A stretch of 41,977 nt of DNA from Tritrichomonas foetus (Eukaryota > Parabasalia > Tritrichomonadida > Tritrichomonadidae), in NCBI GenBank assembly GCA_001839685.1, contig MLAK01000946.1:2084-44060 (forward strand), in the 5' to 3' direction. Made by a program: the position numbers and the translations under genes. Positions 27,212 to 37,577 of the stretch are shown here, in pieces. The notes beneath the pieces are model-generated. The model did no database searches and was not told where the DNA came from. It saw only the letters and a list, made by a program, of their open reading frames with translations. Every line of letters begins with the position of its first letter. The stretch's first letter is position 1.

Positions 27212-27849
27212 TTAATTGATCATTGAAACTACTTGATATACTTAAGCTTAAATTTAATTGGTTGAATTCTCTCTCTTTTTTTTTTATATTGTTGTTCTCT
27301 GGTGATCATGCCTGCCAAGGGAGCATTGGAAATGAATACTTTACATTCTGATGTTGAAAACTTGATGGCACAATCATTTTGGTGAAAAATCAAAGGATTC
27401 ATTTCAACAATGAAGAAAAGAGAAACCAAAGTCTGTAGGGAGCAACAAAGTTTTTTGTTGATTCTTCTTCTATCTCATAGAAATGACGAAATATTTAATG
27501 TTTTTTTTCTTTCAAAATTCAACATTATTCAGGCAGTATGCAGAGAAAAAGTTATTTGATATTTGGCCAATCTTTTTTCTGTTTTATCAAAGTGAGTTTT
27601 CGATATGAAATTCATTCATGAAAAAATTGTGTTTCTCGAGTTCAAAACATGAGCATATAGTCAAAAAACAATTGTTTTGCAATAGTTAATTTGTCTTGAG
27701 TTGATAAAAACCATTTATGATATTTCGATTTTTTTTTTATTCGGAAAAATGATGAGAGTGAAAAAGTAGAACAAGATTTGTAGAAAAAAGTAAAATAAGA
27801 TAAGTTTTTATTTGGATATCATCTTGCAAGAGAGATTTTTTTATTTAAT
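27212..27849. other. Convergent intergenic spacer
   Basis: About 640 bp between the coiled-coil and prefoldin genes. T-tracts and AT-rich DNA; one 66-codon minus-strand ORF (27229-27429) looks like chance. Nothing supportable. Confidence 0.55.
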
Positions 27850-28224
27850 TTAACCAAGATTGATGTTATCACGACCGAACTTGGCGTATAAAGCTGTACG
27901 GAGAAGATCCATTTCTGATTCTTTCTCGGATATCTTAGCCTTTAATTCATTTACTTTAGCGTCGATCGCTTCTTTATCTTTTGAGAGCTCTTCAAGGGCT
28001 GTATCAATTGGAAGTTCGATAAAAACTGATCCAATTTGATATGGAGCACTTTCGAAATTCTCCATCATTTGTGCCTCTTCGAGATCATCATTAGCATTGT
28101 TATATTGTTCCTTTTTCTTTTCGAGAGCTTCGAGCTCGATTTTAAGTGCGGTACATTGTGTATTTAGGTTACCAAACTTGTTAATCTTTACTTGATCACC
28201 TGCGAGGACTTCGATTTCAGCCAT
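27850..28224 (-). CDS. PFDN4: Prefoldin subunit 4
   Basis: A 124-residue protein with the full beta-type prefoldin build. A first coiled-coil arm follows the signature DQVKINKFGNLNTQ (compare D-Q-x-x-I-N-x-F-x-x-L-N in subunit 4). A central beta-hairpin has APYQIGSVFIELPIDTALEE. The second arm ends in LLRTALYAKFGRDNINLG, the diagnostic L-Y-x-K-F-G-x-x-I-N-L end of subunit 4. Prefoldin is the hexameric cytosolic co-chaperone that hands nascent actin and tubulin to the CCT chaperonin. Length matches the family. The start is the first ATG. Confidence 0.96.
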   Translation of the reverse strand: MAEIEVLAGDQVKINKFGNLNTQCTALKIELEALEKKKEQYNNANDDLEEAQMMENFESAPYQIGSVFIELPIDTALEELSKDKEAIDAKVNELKAKISEKESEMDLLRTALYAKFGRDNINLG

Positions 28225-28602
28225 TTAATATGAATCTATTTTTTTTGAAGATGTTTAGAATTGGCTTGACGGGCCAAATTATCAAGCAAAAACCGTCTCA
28301 CTTGATGTAAACTTATCAAAAAGATGATGTTATAAACCAGTGAAAAATTCTTTAGTAAAGTTTTCAAAAAGTTTAACGAGAACAAAATACAATAAAGAAC
28401 AAGCATGTATAACCTAACCTAATATAATATATACATAAACATAAACATACCATGCACATAATAAAATACACATAACACACAAATAAACATAAACATAATC
28501 ATTCACATAAACATAAAATGCACATATACATGGTTTACTATAAGGCGCTTTAAAATATAAGTCTTTAATATATTTCAATTTTAATACAAACAGAAATGGA
28601 AA
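28225..28602. other. Intergenic region containing a CATAAA-rich tract
   Basis: A 378-bp gap between two leftward genes. The 3' two-thirds is low-complexity (next entry); the first 100 bp should hold the prefoldin promoter. AAAAAGTTTAACG near 28365 is a weak variant of the recurrent motif. Confidence 0.5.
28405..28535. repeat. Low-complexity ACATAA/ACATAAAC tract
   Basis: Degenerate short tandem repeats of ACATAA, ACATAAAC and ACACAT (for example ACATAAACATAAACATACC and AAATAAACATAAACATAATC). Purine/pyrimidine bias is strong, with very few G on the plus strand. Simple-sequence expansion; no gene. Confidence 0.75.
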
Positions 28603-29253
28603 TTAATCGGATTCATATTTTCCATCAACTTGAAATTCGCCATCTTCTCCAGATGATTCTGAACTTTCATCAAAATCATCTGGATCCATCGCATTTGCTT
28701 CTTGGTTTTTCTGAGTAGCCTGTTTTCGATTTTTTTGTATGTATTCCACGGCATGGGACATTTTTGCAGACGGCCTTTTTGAGCAAGAAGTAACGTCATG
28801 TTTTGATGCATTTCTTGTTGGCGGTTCAACCGTTGATTCGTCATCTGCAACCATTTGATGGAAATCTATGTCTGGGAAAGCTTTTTCACACGCTTCAATC
28901 AAAACATCTTTAAAACGAAATTGATTAACCTTCTGAATATAGTCTAACTTTTTGTCAACTTTTTTCCTCAAGATTTGGCATGCGATTGAGGCCATTTCAT
29001 CGTTTCGTGATTCTGCTTTCGTGAAAATGAATTCAAGCGATGAATGAAATTGATCGAGTGACATTGGCGTGTTTGTTTGGAGCTTCTTTTTTAAGGATAA
29101 AAATGGATTTTTTTGGTGGAGTTCAACAAGATTCAATGAAATTGGTAAATTAATTAGGTCATCAATTAGTCGAGTTAAGAGTGGTCGGATTGCTGGATTA
29201 AAATCATCATGATTCATAATCGTACGATATTGTAAGTTATAATATCGCACCAT
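28603..29253 (-). CDS. Bromodomain-like protein (216 aa)
   Basis: The central part follows a divergent bromodomain helix order: a first helix RPLLTRLIDDLINLPISLNL, a shortened ZA loop, then NPFLSLKKKLQTNTPMSLDQ (compare 'P-M-D-L-x-T-I-x-x-K-L'), a helix with F-x-x-x-L-x-F-I-F-T-K-A-x-S-R-N-D where the Asn is the acetyl-lysine-binding position, and a last helix IACQILRKKVDKKLDYI. Acidic and Ser-rich sequence forms the C-terminus (MDPDDFDESSESSGEDGEF), as often seen in chromatin proteins. The ZA-loop Tyr and Pro are not clear, so the match is structural and uncertain. Likely nuclear if correct. The first ATG is at 29253; an inner ATG at 29217 (MNHDDFNP) is also possible. Confidence 0.5.
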   Translation of the reverse strand: MVRYYNLQYRTIMNHDDFNPAIRPLLTRLIDDLINLPISLNLVELHQKNPFLSLKKKLQTNTPMSLDQFHSSLEFIFTKAESRNDEMASIACQILRKKVDKKLDYIQKVNQFRFKDVLIEACEKAFPDIDFHQMVADDESTVEPPTRNASKHDVTSCSKRPSAKMSHAVEYIQKNRKQATQKNQEANAMDPDDFDESSESSGEDGEFQVDGKYESD

Positions 29254-29761
29254 ATTATTGACCTTAGATGGTCAATTAATAATTTCTATCACCGAAATTA
29301 TTCACCACATTATTTTACCTCTATCTACCGTCAAATTTGACGGTGATCTCCAGTGATGACATGAATAGAAATGAATTGAATTCAAACTCAAACATGATAT
29401 AAAATAATGAATATCGTCATTTATTTCTTTAAAAGTCTCATTTTTCCTCTACAAATGATTAATTATTACCAATGACAAAACTATGAATCATATAGTTTAT
29501 CACAGAGATGTGGTTGGGTGGATTAATCTTATCACTGTGATATTTACGATAAAGTTTATTTTTTGATTATTTAATTGAATCCGAGTATTTAATGTAAAGT
29601 AATCAATATTATAAATATATAATGATACAAAAAGTTATATTTTTTGAGATCCTGATATTCAAATCTTGATTATTTTCACTTAAATCTAACGGTTGTTTTA
29701 CGAATTATCACTTTTTCAAAAATGTGTAATTAAAATTCAGAATTGATAAAGTTATCAAATA
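29254..29761. promoter_or_regulatory. Divergent promoter region with palindromes
   Basis: A 508-bp gap between the divergent bromodomain-like and RhoGEF genes. Contents: ATTGACC-TTAGAT-GGTCAAT (29257-29276), the perfect palindrome ACCGTCAAA-TTTGACGGT (29327-29344), CAAAAAGTTATA near 29628, and TTATCACTTTTTCAAAAATG near 29706, which resembles sites before other genes and is the best initiator candidate for the RhoGEF gene. Confidence 0.4.
29327..29344. repeat. Perfect 18-bp palindrome ACCGTCAAATTTGACGGT
   Basis: Both halves are exact reverse complements with no spacer. It sits about 70 bp upstream of the leftward bromodomain-like gene and is much more GC-rich than its surroundings. The form suits a binding site for a dimeric regulator. 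Confidence 0.6.
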
Positions 29762-32700
29762 ATGGAAGGATCGAATTTTGTTGTTGCCGTCCTTCCTGAA
29801 CTCGAACCAAAATGCATTTTCTATCCCATCAATACAGGCCTTGATTTACAGCAATTTGATCTTATTCACAATTACGATAAATACAACCTATATATAGTGA
29901 CACCTTCTTGGATCGAAAAAATTGATCACAGTGAAAATTTATTCTTAAGTGATGACTTTATGGACAGCATACCACATTATCGCCTCCAATTCTTATCGAG
30001 CAAATGCCCTGCTTATATTTTACGCTTTTCTGTCGTTATCATCGATCGGAAGCTTGATCTGAAGCAGTGGAATATTGGAATCAACGAAGGTTCTGACATT
30101 ACATTCCTCGACATTTTGCATATATTCAACAAGACATTTTTCGTTGATTGCATAGACTTAAAATTTGAGCTCACTGATGTCAATTTAAACGAGCCAATTA
30201 TATCACAGAAAGAGATTATTAAAAGACAAAAGATTATGCTCACTTTTTCAATGACCGATAAGGAATTCAGTAATTCACGAAACAGGATAGAAGTCTTGAA
30301 AGAAATTCGAGATTCTGAAGAAAGATACGTTAGGGATCTCAATCTGATGACTAAAAATTTCAATGAGTCACTTTTCCAACAATGCAATATTCCACTTGAT
30401 GTTTATCGAAGAACATTTAAAACCGTTAAAGAAATAAAACCAGTACACAAAAAGTTTCTAAAGTCACTTAAGAAAATTGGATCAGCTTTAGAAACTTCAA
30501 TTGGTCCACTTTTTAATACCTATCTTCCATTTTTCAAAGTTGCTGTCCCACATGTTGTCAATTTTTCATCTGTTATTTTAGAAATCACAGAACTTCTCAA
30601 ACAGAATCGTGCTTTTGAAAAGGCAATTTCTCAAATTTGTCTCAACGTTTTTGATGGAAATACAGTTGAATCACTTTTAGTTACACCTGTTCAACGAATT
30701 CCAAGGTATCCTCTTCTTTTGAGAGAGCTTTTGAAATTTACAGCTGACTGTCATTGGGATAAACCAGAGATTCAACTTGCCTTTGATCGTTTAACAAAAT
30801 TGAATCAAGAAATTGACCAAAAAACAAGTGAAGCCAAATTCTCAAATGATATTGCTGTATTACAAAAAAAATTTGGTCATTCTTATAATGTTTTATCAAG
30901 CGGAAGACGTTTAATTTCCAATATAACTGTTCAAAACGACAATTTATATCTTTTTAATGATATTTTACTCGTTCAACAAGTTTCTGATGAAGGAAAAATA
31001 AAATATGTTGAATTTCCTTTGATGACAAGTCGAGTTTCAATACATAAAGCGAAATATACGTTTTCAGCGAAGAAAATAATCTATTCTTGTTTAATCACTG
31101 ATGAGACACAAACATTTGCAGAACAATTTTCTTTAACCAAACGTAATTTTCTCCTCAAGATATGTACATTTGATGGAAGTTTAAGATGGACCAAACAAAC
31201 TTTTGAAGGTCCACCAGAATTAAAATCTGCTGCTTTAGTTTCAATTTGTACAGATATGTATCTTTTTGGTGGTAAAAAAGCAGATGGTACAGCTTCGAAT
31301 GATCTTTGGTGGTTTCATGATAACGTTTGGGAACTTCTTTTTACAAATAATGCACCAGAAGGTAGATATGATTGTTCAATGTCCGTTTATGATGTTTCAC
31401 TTGTTGTTTTCGGTGGGGTGAATCATAATCATAAAATTTTTAATGATTTATTAATTTTCGATATCCCATCTTCAACATGGTCAATAATACAATCTGATGA
31501 AGGTCCAACGCCGCGATTTGCACATGCAGCCGCAGCACTTGGTACACAATTATGGCTTTATGGTGGAAAAGGGCCAAATGGATATTTAAATGATTTATAT
31601 TGTTATGATTTTTTATCAAATGCTTGGTGGAAATTACCTGATACCCCAAATCATCCTGAACCACGTGCATGGGCATCTGCTTTTTGGATTTTAGAAGGCA
31701 AAGCAGATTATAAATTTGCAATTTTTGGAGGTGTTTTCAAATCCGCAACTTATAAAAATATTTGGGGGTTTGATTATGATAAAGTTGATTGGTATGAAAT
31801 CGAAACAGTTGGAGATCAACCTATTGCTCGATATTCTCATGTTTCTGCTATTTTTAATAACTATCTTTATGTAATTGGTGGAAGAAATATTCAAGATACT
31901 GGTTTAGACTCATATAAATTAGATTTAACTAAAAAACCATATTGTTGGACAGCAATTCCATCAAGTGATGAACCTGATTCATTTGAAAATGGTTGTTGTT
32001 GTGTAATTGATGAATATGGGCTTGCTTTATATCGTCGATCTTTATATTTCATTAAGCTCAAGCAAAAATATGATGAAAAAAATTTTATTCCACCTGCAAA
32101 TGAAGTTGAAGTCTATGATCCTTTTGATGGAACTCGTTTATCTCATCCAATTTATAATATTAAATCCAACCAGGTTTCTACACAAGTTGATTGTCCAAAA
32201 TCTACGTTTGAATTATCAAGACACTTCGAAAACTCTGAAATTAATTTAATTATGAAGAAAGTTGATGGCCATATAAAGTGGAAGAAACAGGCAATCATTG
32301 CGTTAGAAGGTGCTACTGTTGATGATTCATGTTTGATTAAAGATGATATTATTATTCAAGATCAAGGATATGATCAATCAATGAATAAAAATTTTGTGAC
32401 AGTTGAAAGAGGATATAAATTGCGTAAAACTGATAATTCGATTTCAATGGGTGCAATTTATAAAAATCATTTTAAAGCAAATTCTATTTTAATGACTAAA
32501 GCTGAAACTATCAATAAAAATAATCGATCTTCAAGTCCACCCAATTCCAAATCACAACAAAAAAAACAGAATAAAAAATCGAATGATTCATCGAAAGATA
32601 AACAAGATCAACAAAAGAATCCAAATGGGAAAGATACTCTAAATCTAATTTCCACACAAAGTCAGGGGAAGTCACTTCCTTCTTCTCCAATTCCACAACA

Positions 32701-35689
32701 TAAAAATGAAAATCAAACGAATATAAGTCAAAAGCAACTTCAATTAAATAATAATCCGTTAAATAATTCGCCAAGTGAAAATATGACGAATGAGGGAACT
32801 GTTGCTTCAAATTTAGCAGCCATTCCAAGAAAACTCAAAGAAAATAAATGTATGTCAGTTTTGACTTTTAGAAAGAAGAATGCCAAAATGGAAATTGCTA
32901 ATCCTGATCCCGAAGAAATAGCTATTCTTGTTGCCAAAGCCGCTGAAAACGCGAGACTTAAAAAAAAATTGAGTATAAAACAAGAAGCACAACCACCAAA
33001 AGAAAACTCAATTCCGACCGAAAATGTCACATCAGTCTCCTCCTTTCCATCATCTAATAATGATCTACCAACAAAACCCAAGCTTGCTCCCCTTAATCTG
33101 ACACTTCCACTATCTGACATCCGTTCCAGCACGCCACATTCGCCTCGCTCTCCCCGCTCTCCAAAGTCACCTTCATCACCAAGAGGATCTCCTTTCATCA
33201 CTGTTGCAACCAAACCGCAAAACTCGACAAATTCAATGAAAGGAACCGTGAAATCAATGTCAACAGTGAATCAAATACCTACACAAGCTCTTAGTGATCA
33301 TCAATCATTGACAACAATAAAAGTGTCATCACCTATTCGCCCCATAGACAATGGTGTGAGACCTGTACAAAGGCCAAAAGGTCAAGGAGCTCCGGTCCCT
33401 AATAAACAAGTGCAATCAAATACTCCGATAACTCAAAATGTAAACAATGCACAACAAACCGAGACAGCAACACAACAGACCACAGCTGTTACAAATAAGC
33501 AAGTTACTATTCAAACTTCTGCTTCATCATCTTCTAACCAAAGCGCTAAACCAGCAGGTGCTAATAAAACTACTCCTGCATCAACTCATTCAACACAAAA
33601 TGTTAAGAATTCATCACAAGTATCATCGTCGGCATTCATTAATAAACCAACTATCCCTGCAACAGATAACAGACCAGCAACCACAATGGCGAATAAACAA
33701 ACAACTACACTCCCTACTCAAACGAAGCCTGCACCAATGGCACAAAATAAACCAACTCCAACTCCGAATTCACAACCAACTTCCGCTACAAGCAATTACC
33801 CAGCTTCTGCTTCATCAAATTCCGGCAATCCTGCTCCACCAGCCAAACAAGCCACAATCAATAAAGCACCAGAACAACAAATGAATAAAGTTCATCCACA
33901 AATACAAGCTGGGAAACCACAAGGAACTGCTCCACCTGCAGTAAATAAAGTGACCGCAACAAATACAACGAAGCCAACTCCAACAACAGCCCCGAACCAA
34001 GCATCAAATGTGCCACATCAAAATGTTGCAACTAAACCTGCAAATCCACAAATTCTACCAGCACAACAAACAATAAATGCTTCAAATTCAAACACTTCAC
34101 AAGCCAGACCTATGCAAACAAATACAAATCTTAAACCATCTGCTCCCTCAGCTACTAATTCAACAACCACAACAGCAATTAAAAAAGAACAACCTGCACA
34201 ACCTGTTAGTAGGCCTGCTGTTAACCCAGTTAATGTAAATAAGCTAGCACAAACTAATACTGCTGCACCTGGGAATACAATCCAACCATCCACATCAGCA
34301 GCCAGTATTAAATCTAATCATCCTCCAATAACATCACAATCAGCCAAACCAACAGCAGTAACTACAACAGCTCCTGTGAAACAAGCACAACCACAACAAG
34401 TTACAAACCAAGTTAATGCAAATCGGCCACCATCTCAGAATTCTGCGACTCAAGCGCGACCGACTTCTTCTTCCACACAAGCTGGAAATGCTGTGAAACA
34501 AGCTCCAACCACGTCAACTACTTCTAAGCCATCACCATCACCTCTAAATGCAAGACCAGCCACTTCGATCAACACAAGCAAGCCTGTTCCACAAGCAAAA
34601 ACTATAGACCAAAATTATCCTTCAATTCCTGCTCCAACTACACCATCATCAACTGTTGTAAATCCTACCAAACCTCAACAAACAACAGCAGCTAGACCAA
34701 CATCAGCAAATCCTTCAAATCAAAAAACAACCACATCTGGAGTGACTAACAAGCCAGCAGAAAATACTACTCCACAAGCAGCAGCTCCAACAAACCAAAC
34801 AGCAAATACTGCTACCAAACCTCCAATCCAAAGACAAACACCTGCAACGACAACAACAGTGAATAGACCTGCTCCAACCAAAACAACAGGCACAATAAAC
34901 CCGACAACTGCAGCACCAAAACAACGTTTTACACCTGTACAAAATCCAGCTACTAATCCCAATCCTGCACTTGTGTCAGTAGCTTCTTCTTCTGCCAAGC
35001 CTACTCCAAACGCGAATAATCAACCTGATACTAAACCAGCCACTGTTACAACAATAACAGCTCAAAAACCAACAAATACAAGTATTGCAGCAAGACCTGC
35101 AACAGCTGCAGCTACAGTCAAATCAAATACAGGAAATCCAACTACTAAGCCACCAGCTGCAACCAATGTCGTATCAAAAGCGCCACAACATGCTCTACCT
35201 GCCAAGCCCCAAGCTACCACAGTCCAAAATCCTAAACTAACAACTGCCGCAAACCAGCCTGTAAGCAGAGATGCGCCTGTTCAAACACAACAAAGGCATC
35301 TACAAACATCAGCAACAACTGCAGCTTCAGTAAACAAGCCAGCTGCGAATCAAGCAACACAACAAGTTTCTAGGCCGCCACAAACAGCTCACAATAAACC
35401 AGCTGCAACCAATTCATCAATGATTGCAAATCATCCTACCAGACCAGTAACTACTGCACAACCAAAACCTGAACCAAGTGCAGCTACATCAACAGTCGCA
35501 AGACCACATCAAACAACATCAATCAAGCCACAACAGGGAGCCCCTTCTTCTGCTGCAAAACCAGTAGCTACAGCTAATTCCACAAGGCCCGTCACAAGCA
35601 CCGCATTTAAACCACCTCACCAGGCCGCCCCAGCCAAACAAACAGTTCCAGCAGCAAATAGAGCAATACCAGCCAAAAAACCAACATGA
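29762..35689 (+). CDS. RhoGEF (DH-PH) with Kelch propeller and giant PTQNA-rich tail
   Basis: 1975 residues, the largest gene here. Residues 1-165 may be a small globular domain. A Dbl-homology domain spans about 175-355: EIRDSEERYVRDLNLM (conserved region 1) and the exact third-region signature TPVQRIPRYPLLLRELL (308-324). A PH domain lies at about 370-470 (LFNDILLVQQV). Kelch repeats fill about 495-765 (MYLFGGKKADGTASNDLWWF, LWLYGGKGPNGYLNDLY, FAIFGGVFKSATYKNIW, YVIGGRN). The last 1000 or so residues are low-complexity: Ser/Asn/Gln first, a PHSPRSPRSPKSPSSPRGSP block near 1120, then about 800 residues of Thr, Ala, Pro, Gln, Asn and evenly scattered Lys-Pro. DH-PH proteins load GTP onto Rho/Rac GTPases; the Kelch propeller is probably a docking platform. 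RhoGEF-Kelch fusions occur in other amoeboid protists. Start is the first ATG. Confidence 0.93.
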   Translation: MEGSNFVVAVLPELEPKCIFYPINTGLDLQQFDLIHNYDKYNLYIVTPSWIEKIDHSENLFLSDDFMDSIPHYRLQFLSSKCPAYILRFSVVIIDRKLDLKQWNIGINEGSDITFLDILHIFNKTFFVDCIDLKFELTDVNLNEPIISQKEIIKRQKIMLTFSMTDKEFSNSRNRIEVLKEIRDSEERYVRDLNLMTKNFNESLFQQCNIPLDVYRRTFKTVKEIKPVHKKFLKSLKKIGSALETSIGPLFNTYLPFFKVAVPHVVNFSSVILEITELLKQNRAFEKAISQICLNVFDGNTVESLLVTPVQRIPRYPLLLRELLKFTADCHWDKPEIQLAFDRLTKLNQEIDQKTSEAKFSNDIAVLQKKFGHSYNVLSSGRRLISNITVQNDNLYLFNDILLVQQVSDEGKIKYVEFPLMTSRVSIHKAKYTFSAKKIIYSCLITDETQTFAEQFSLTKRNFLLKICTFDGSLRWTKQTFEGPPELKSAALVSICTDMYLFGGKKADGTASNDLWWFHDNVWELLFTNNAPEGRYDCSMSVYDVSLVVFGGVNHNHKIFNDLLIFDIPSSTWSIIQSDEGPTPRFAHAAAALGTQLWLYGGKGPNGYLNDLYCYDFLSNAWWKLPDTPNHPEPRAWASAFWILEGKADYKFAIFGGVFKSATYKNIWGFDYDKVDWYEIETVGDQPIARYSHVSAIFNNYLYVIGGRNIQDTGLDSYKLDLTKKPYCWTAIPSSDEPDSFENGCCCVIDEYGLALYRRSLYFIKLKQKYDEKNFIPPANEVEVYDPFDGTRLSHPIYNIKSNQVSTQVDCPKSTFELSRHFENSEINLIMKKVDGHIKWKKQAIIALEGATVDDSCLIKDDIIIQDQGYDQSMNKNFVTVERGYKLRKTDNSISMGAIYKNHFKANSILMTKAETINKNNRSSSPPNSKSQQKKQNKKSNDSSKDKQDQQKNPNGKDTLNLISTQSQGKSLPSSPIPQHKNENQTNISQKQLQLNNNPLNNSPSENMTNEGTVASNLAAIPRKLKENKCMSVLTFRKKNAKMEIANPDPEEIAILVAKAAENARLKKKLSIKQEAQPPKENSIPTENVTSVSSFPSSNNDLPTKPKLAPLNLTLPLSDIRSSTPHSPRSPRSPKSPSSPRGSPFITVATKPQNSTNSMKGTVKSMSTVNQIPTQALSDHQSLTTIKVSSPIRPIDNGVRPVQRPKGQGAPVPNKQVQSNTPITQNVNNAQQTETATQQTTAVTNKQVTIQTSASSSSNQSAKPAGANKTTPASTHSTQNVKNSSQVSSSAFINKPTIPATDNRPATTMANKQTTTLPTQTKPAPMAQNKPTPTPNSQPTSATSNYPASASSNSGNPAPPAKQATINKAPEQQMNKVHPQIQAGKPQGTAPPAVNKVTATNTTKPTPTTAPNQASNVPHQNVATKPANPQILPAQQTINASNSNTSQARPMQTNTNLKPSAPSATNSTTTTAIKKEQPAQPVSRPAVNPVNVNKLAQTNTAAPGNTIQPSTSAASIKSNHPPITSQSAKPTAVTTTAPVKQAQPQQVTNQVNANRPPSQNSATQARPTSSSTQAGNAVKQAPTTSTTSKPSPSPLNARPATSINTSKPVPQAKTIDQNYPSIPAPTTPSSTVVNPTKPQQTTAARPTSANPSNQKTTTSGVTNKPAENTTPQAAAPTNQTANTATKPPIQRQTPATTTTVNRPAPTKTTGTINPTTAAPKQRFTPVQNPATNPNPALVSVASSSAKPTPNANNQPDTKPATVTTITAQKPTNTSIAARPATAAATVKSNTGNPTTKPPAATNVVSKAPQHALPAKPQATTVQNPKLTTAANQPVSRDAPVQTQQRHLQTSATTAASVNKPAANQATQQVSRPPQTAHNKPAATNSSMIANHPTRPVTTAQPKPEPSAATSTVARPHQTTSIKPQQGAPSSAAKPVATANSTRPVTSTAFKPPHQAAPAKQTVPAANRAIPAKKPT

Positions 35690-35933
35690 ATACTATCTTG
35701 TTCAAAAACTCAAATGACTTTGAGCAATAATGTTATTATATTGTTATTTTACGCGAATTTATTGAATTTTTATAAATGTAGGATTCAATATTTTGTCTTT
35801 ATCTATTCTATCTTTTGATCTATTTTATCTTATTGAAACAATCCATTGAGATAAAACAAAACTATAAAAACGAAGAGTTAATATCAAAGAGAATTTATAT
35901 ACAACTAATAATAAAACAAAAACAAAAAAGAAT
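35690..35933. other. Convergent intergenic spacer
   Basis: A 244-bp AT-rich gap between the stops of the RhoGEF gene and the importin-alpha-like gene. No gene or clear signal. Confidence 0.5.
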
Positions 35934-37577
35934 TCACACATTAAGTTCCTCAAGTAGGACTCTTGCCATTGGTGCCACATTTTCACTTCCACCTTCGACA
36001 AGGTCACTCAGTCTACCTTGAGCGTCCTCTTCAATCAAGGCTGATGCGAAAGCCCCATTAGTTGCAGCAACTCCTTCACACCTAAGTAATTTTCGTATCG
36101 CATCGATACAGCGTAAAATAATTGCTTCGCTTCCGCATGCCAGCATATCGGCCAATAGTTCAGCCACTGCTTGACTAACCTCGACAGTTTTAATGAGTTT
36201 CACTGCTTCTGCATTATCGGCAATTGCCACAAGTGTTGCAATAAAGAATGCTGCTTCTTTCTTCACGCTGTAGTTAAGCTGCTGCGATGCACCTAGCACG
36301 AACATGATGAAACTTTCGCTGAATCGAGGTATTATAATTGTTCCAATTGATTCGACAATATTCGAAAGAGCCCATAAAGCATCATCAATAAACTCACCAT
36401 TAAAGTTGCTCAAGTCAAAATCAAATCCATTTGTTGTATTTTCAGAAAGCTGGCTTGTAGAGCTTCCAGTGATGAGCATCATCAAAACATCAAGTACGCC
36501 AGCATTGATCAGTTCTTCAACATGAAGGGGCTGACCAACAGCAAGATTTCCAACAAGCCGAAGAGTGGAGCATGTCAGGCCAGGAACTGGAAGGAGTTGT
36601 GCGGTGAGTGGATAAAGACCACACTCATATAAAACGCTAACTAGTGATGGCATTTTGTTTGTGATTTCTGCAAAAGTTTCAATAATGAAATTTACTGCAA
36701 CAAGCGACTGAAGATTGAGAAGAGGAAGAAGAGGAGAAACACAGCTAGCTAGAATATCCAAATCAATTGCCTCAGGATTCATAAAAATGTGGTGAATTGC
36801 CGAGCAGGCAGTATCAACAAGTGGGTCTGGAACGAATTCATGGCGTTGGGAAATTTCAGTGATTTCGCCGTCGTCCGTGAGTAGATCGCGTGTGGCGCCT
36901 GCAGAAGCGATCATAATGAGAGTGTCATGAATGCCAAGACAGATGAGAGAATTTCTGGCATATCCTGACGAATCCGATAAACTCATAATTAAATTGATTG
37001 AACTGTGAACAAGCTGTAGATTTTCGGCAGATAAAGTTTCAAAAAGTGCGAATGACAATCCATCGTCGATATATTTGATTTGTATTTCTTCAGGACAACT
37101 CGGGAAAAGTAGCGAGATAACATTGAGGATCTGGCAGATGACAATTTCAGGGAGATTTCCGCCAGATAAGCAATTATTGAAACTTTCTGATAAATCGCCT
37201 GAATTTGAAATCTCGGGGAATCTGTTTGGGTCTGAGATTAAGGCTTGATGGAATTGTGATAACAAAGCGGATATTTGTGCAATATCGTTGGAATTTAATA
37301 CCTTGCAAATATCTGCAGATTGAATTGGCTCACTTCCTGCTTCTTCATTTTCATCGTTTAATTCATTTGAAAGCAATGATTTATCAAGGCTTTTGAAGTT
37401 TGGTGAGTTTCGAAAGCTCGATGAGGAATGATGGTTTTCACGGCGAAGGGAGAGGCTTCGAATTTCGCGCTCTTTAGCAAATTGTTTTTTGTAGTTGGTA
37501 ATTCCCTGTTCGTCATCCATGTTGTTGTCGTTGGCACTTTGAGCGGGAGAAGCATAAAGTCGCGGAAATTCCAACAT
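35934..37577 (-). CDS. Importin-alpha-like protein (karyopherin alpha)
   Basis: A 547-residue protein of normal importin-alpha length. A short basic N-terminal segment (YKKQFAKEREIRSLSLRREN) sits where the importin-beta-binding domain belongs but has fewer Arg/Lys than usual. About ten ARM repeats follow: TLRLVGNLAVGQPLHVEELI, INAGVLDVLMMLI, DDALWALSNIVESIGTII (compare 'E-A-C-W-x-x-S-N-I') and YSVKKEAAFFIATLVAIADN (compare 'K-E-A-A-W-A-I-S-N'). Importin alpha binds nuclear localisation signals along these repeats and docks to importin beta. Several W-x-x-x-N array positions have lost Trp or Asn (FFIATL), so cargo choice may differ; trichomonads carry divergent paralogues. The open frame begins one codon earlier with TTG; the ATG at 37577 is used. 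It fits functionally with the RanBP1 gene in this window. Confidence 0.85.
   Translation of the reverse strand: MLEFPRLYASPAQSANDNNMDDEQGITNYKKQFAKEREIRSLSLRRENHHSSSSFRNSPNFKSLDKSLLSNELNDENEEAGSEPIQSADICKVLNSNDIAQISALLSQFHQALISDPNRFPEISNSGDLSESFNNCLSGGNLPEIVICQILNVISLLFPSCPEEIQIKYIDDGLSFALFETLSAENLQLVHSSINLIMSLSDSSGYARNSLICLGIHDTLIMIASAGATRDLLTDDGEITEISQRHEFVPDPLVDTACSAIHHIFMNPEAIDLDILASCVSPLLPLLNLQSLVAVNFIIETFAEITNKMPSLVSVLYECGLYPLTAQLLPVPGLTCSTLRLVGNLAVGQPLHVEELINAGVLDVLMMLITGSSTSQLSENTTNGFDFDLSNFNGEFIDDALWALSNIVESIGTIIIPRFSESFIMFVLGASQQLNYSVKKEAAFFIATLVAIADNAEAVKLIKTVEVSQAVAELLADMLACGSEAIILRCIDAIRKLLRCEGVAATNGAFASALIEEDAQGRLSDLVEGGSENVAPMARVLLEELNV

Noticed and set aside
32740..34998. Several antisense frames (to 157 codons) under the RhoGEF tail
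   Set aside because: The CA-rich tail codons lack stop complements, so antisense frames stay open. Their Cys/Val/Gly-rich text is a shadow.
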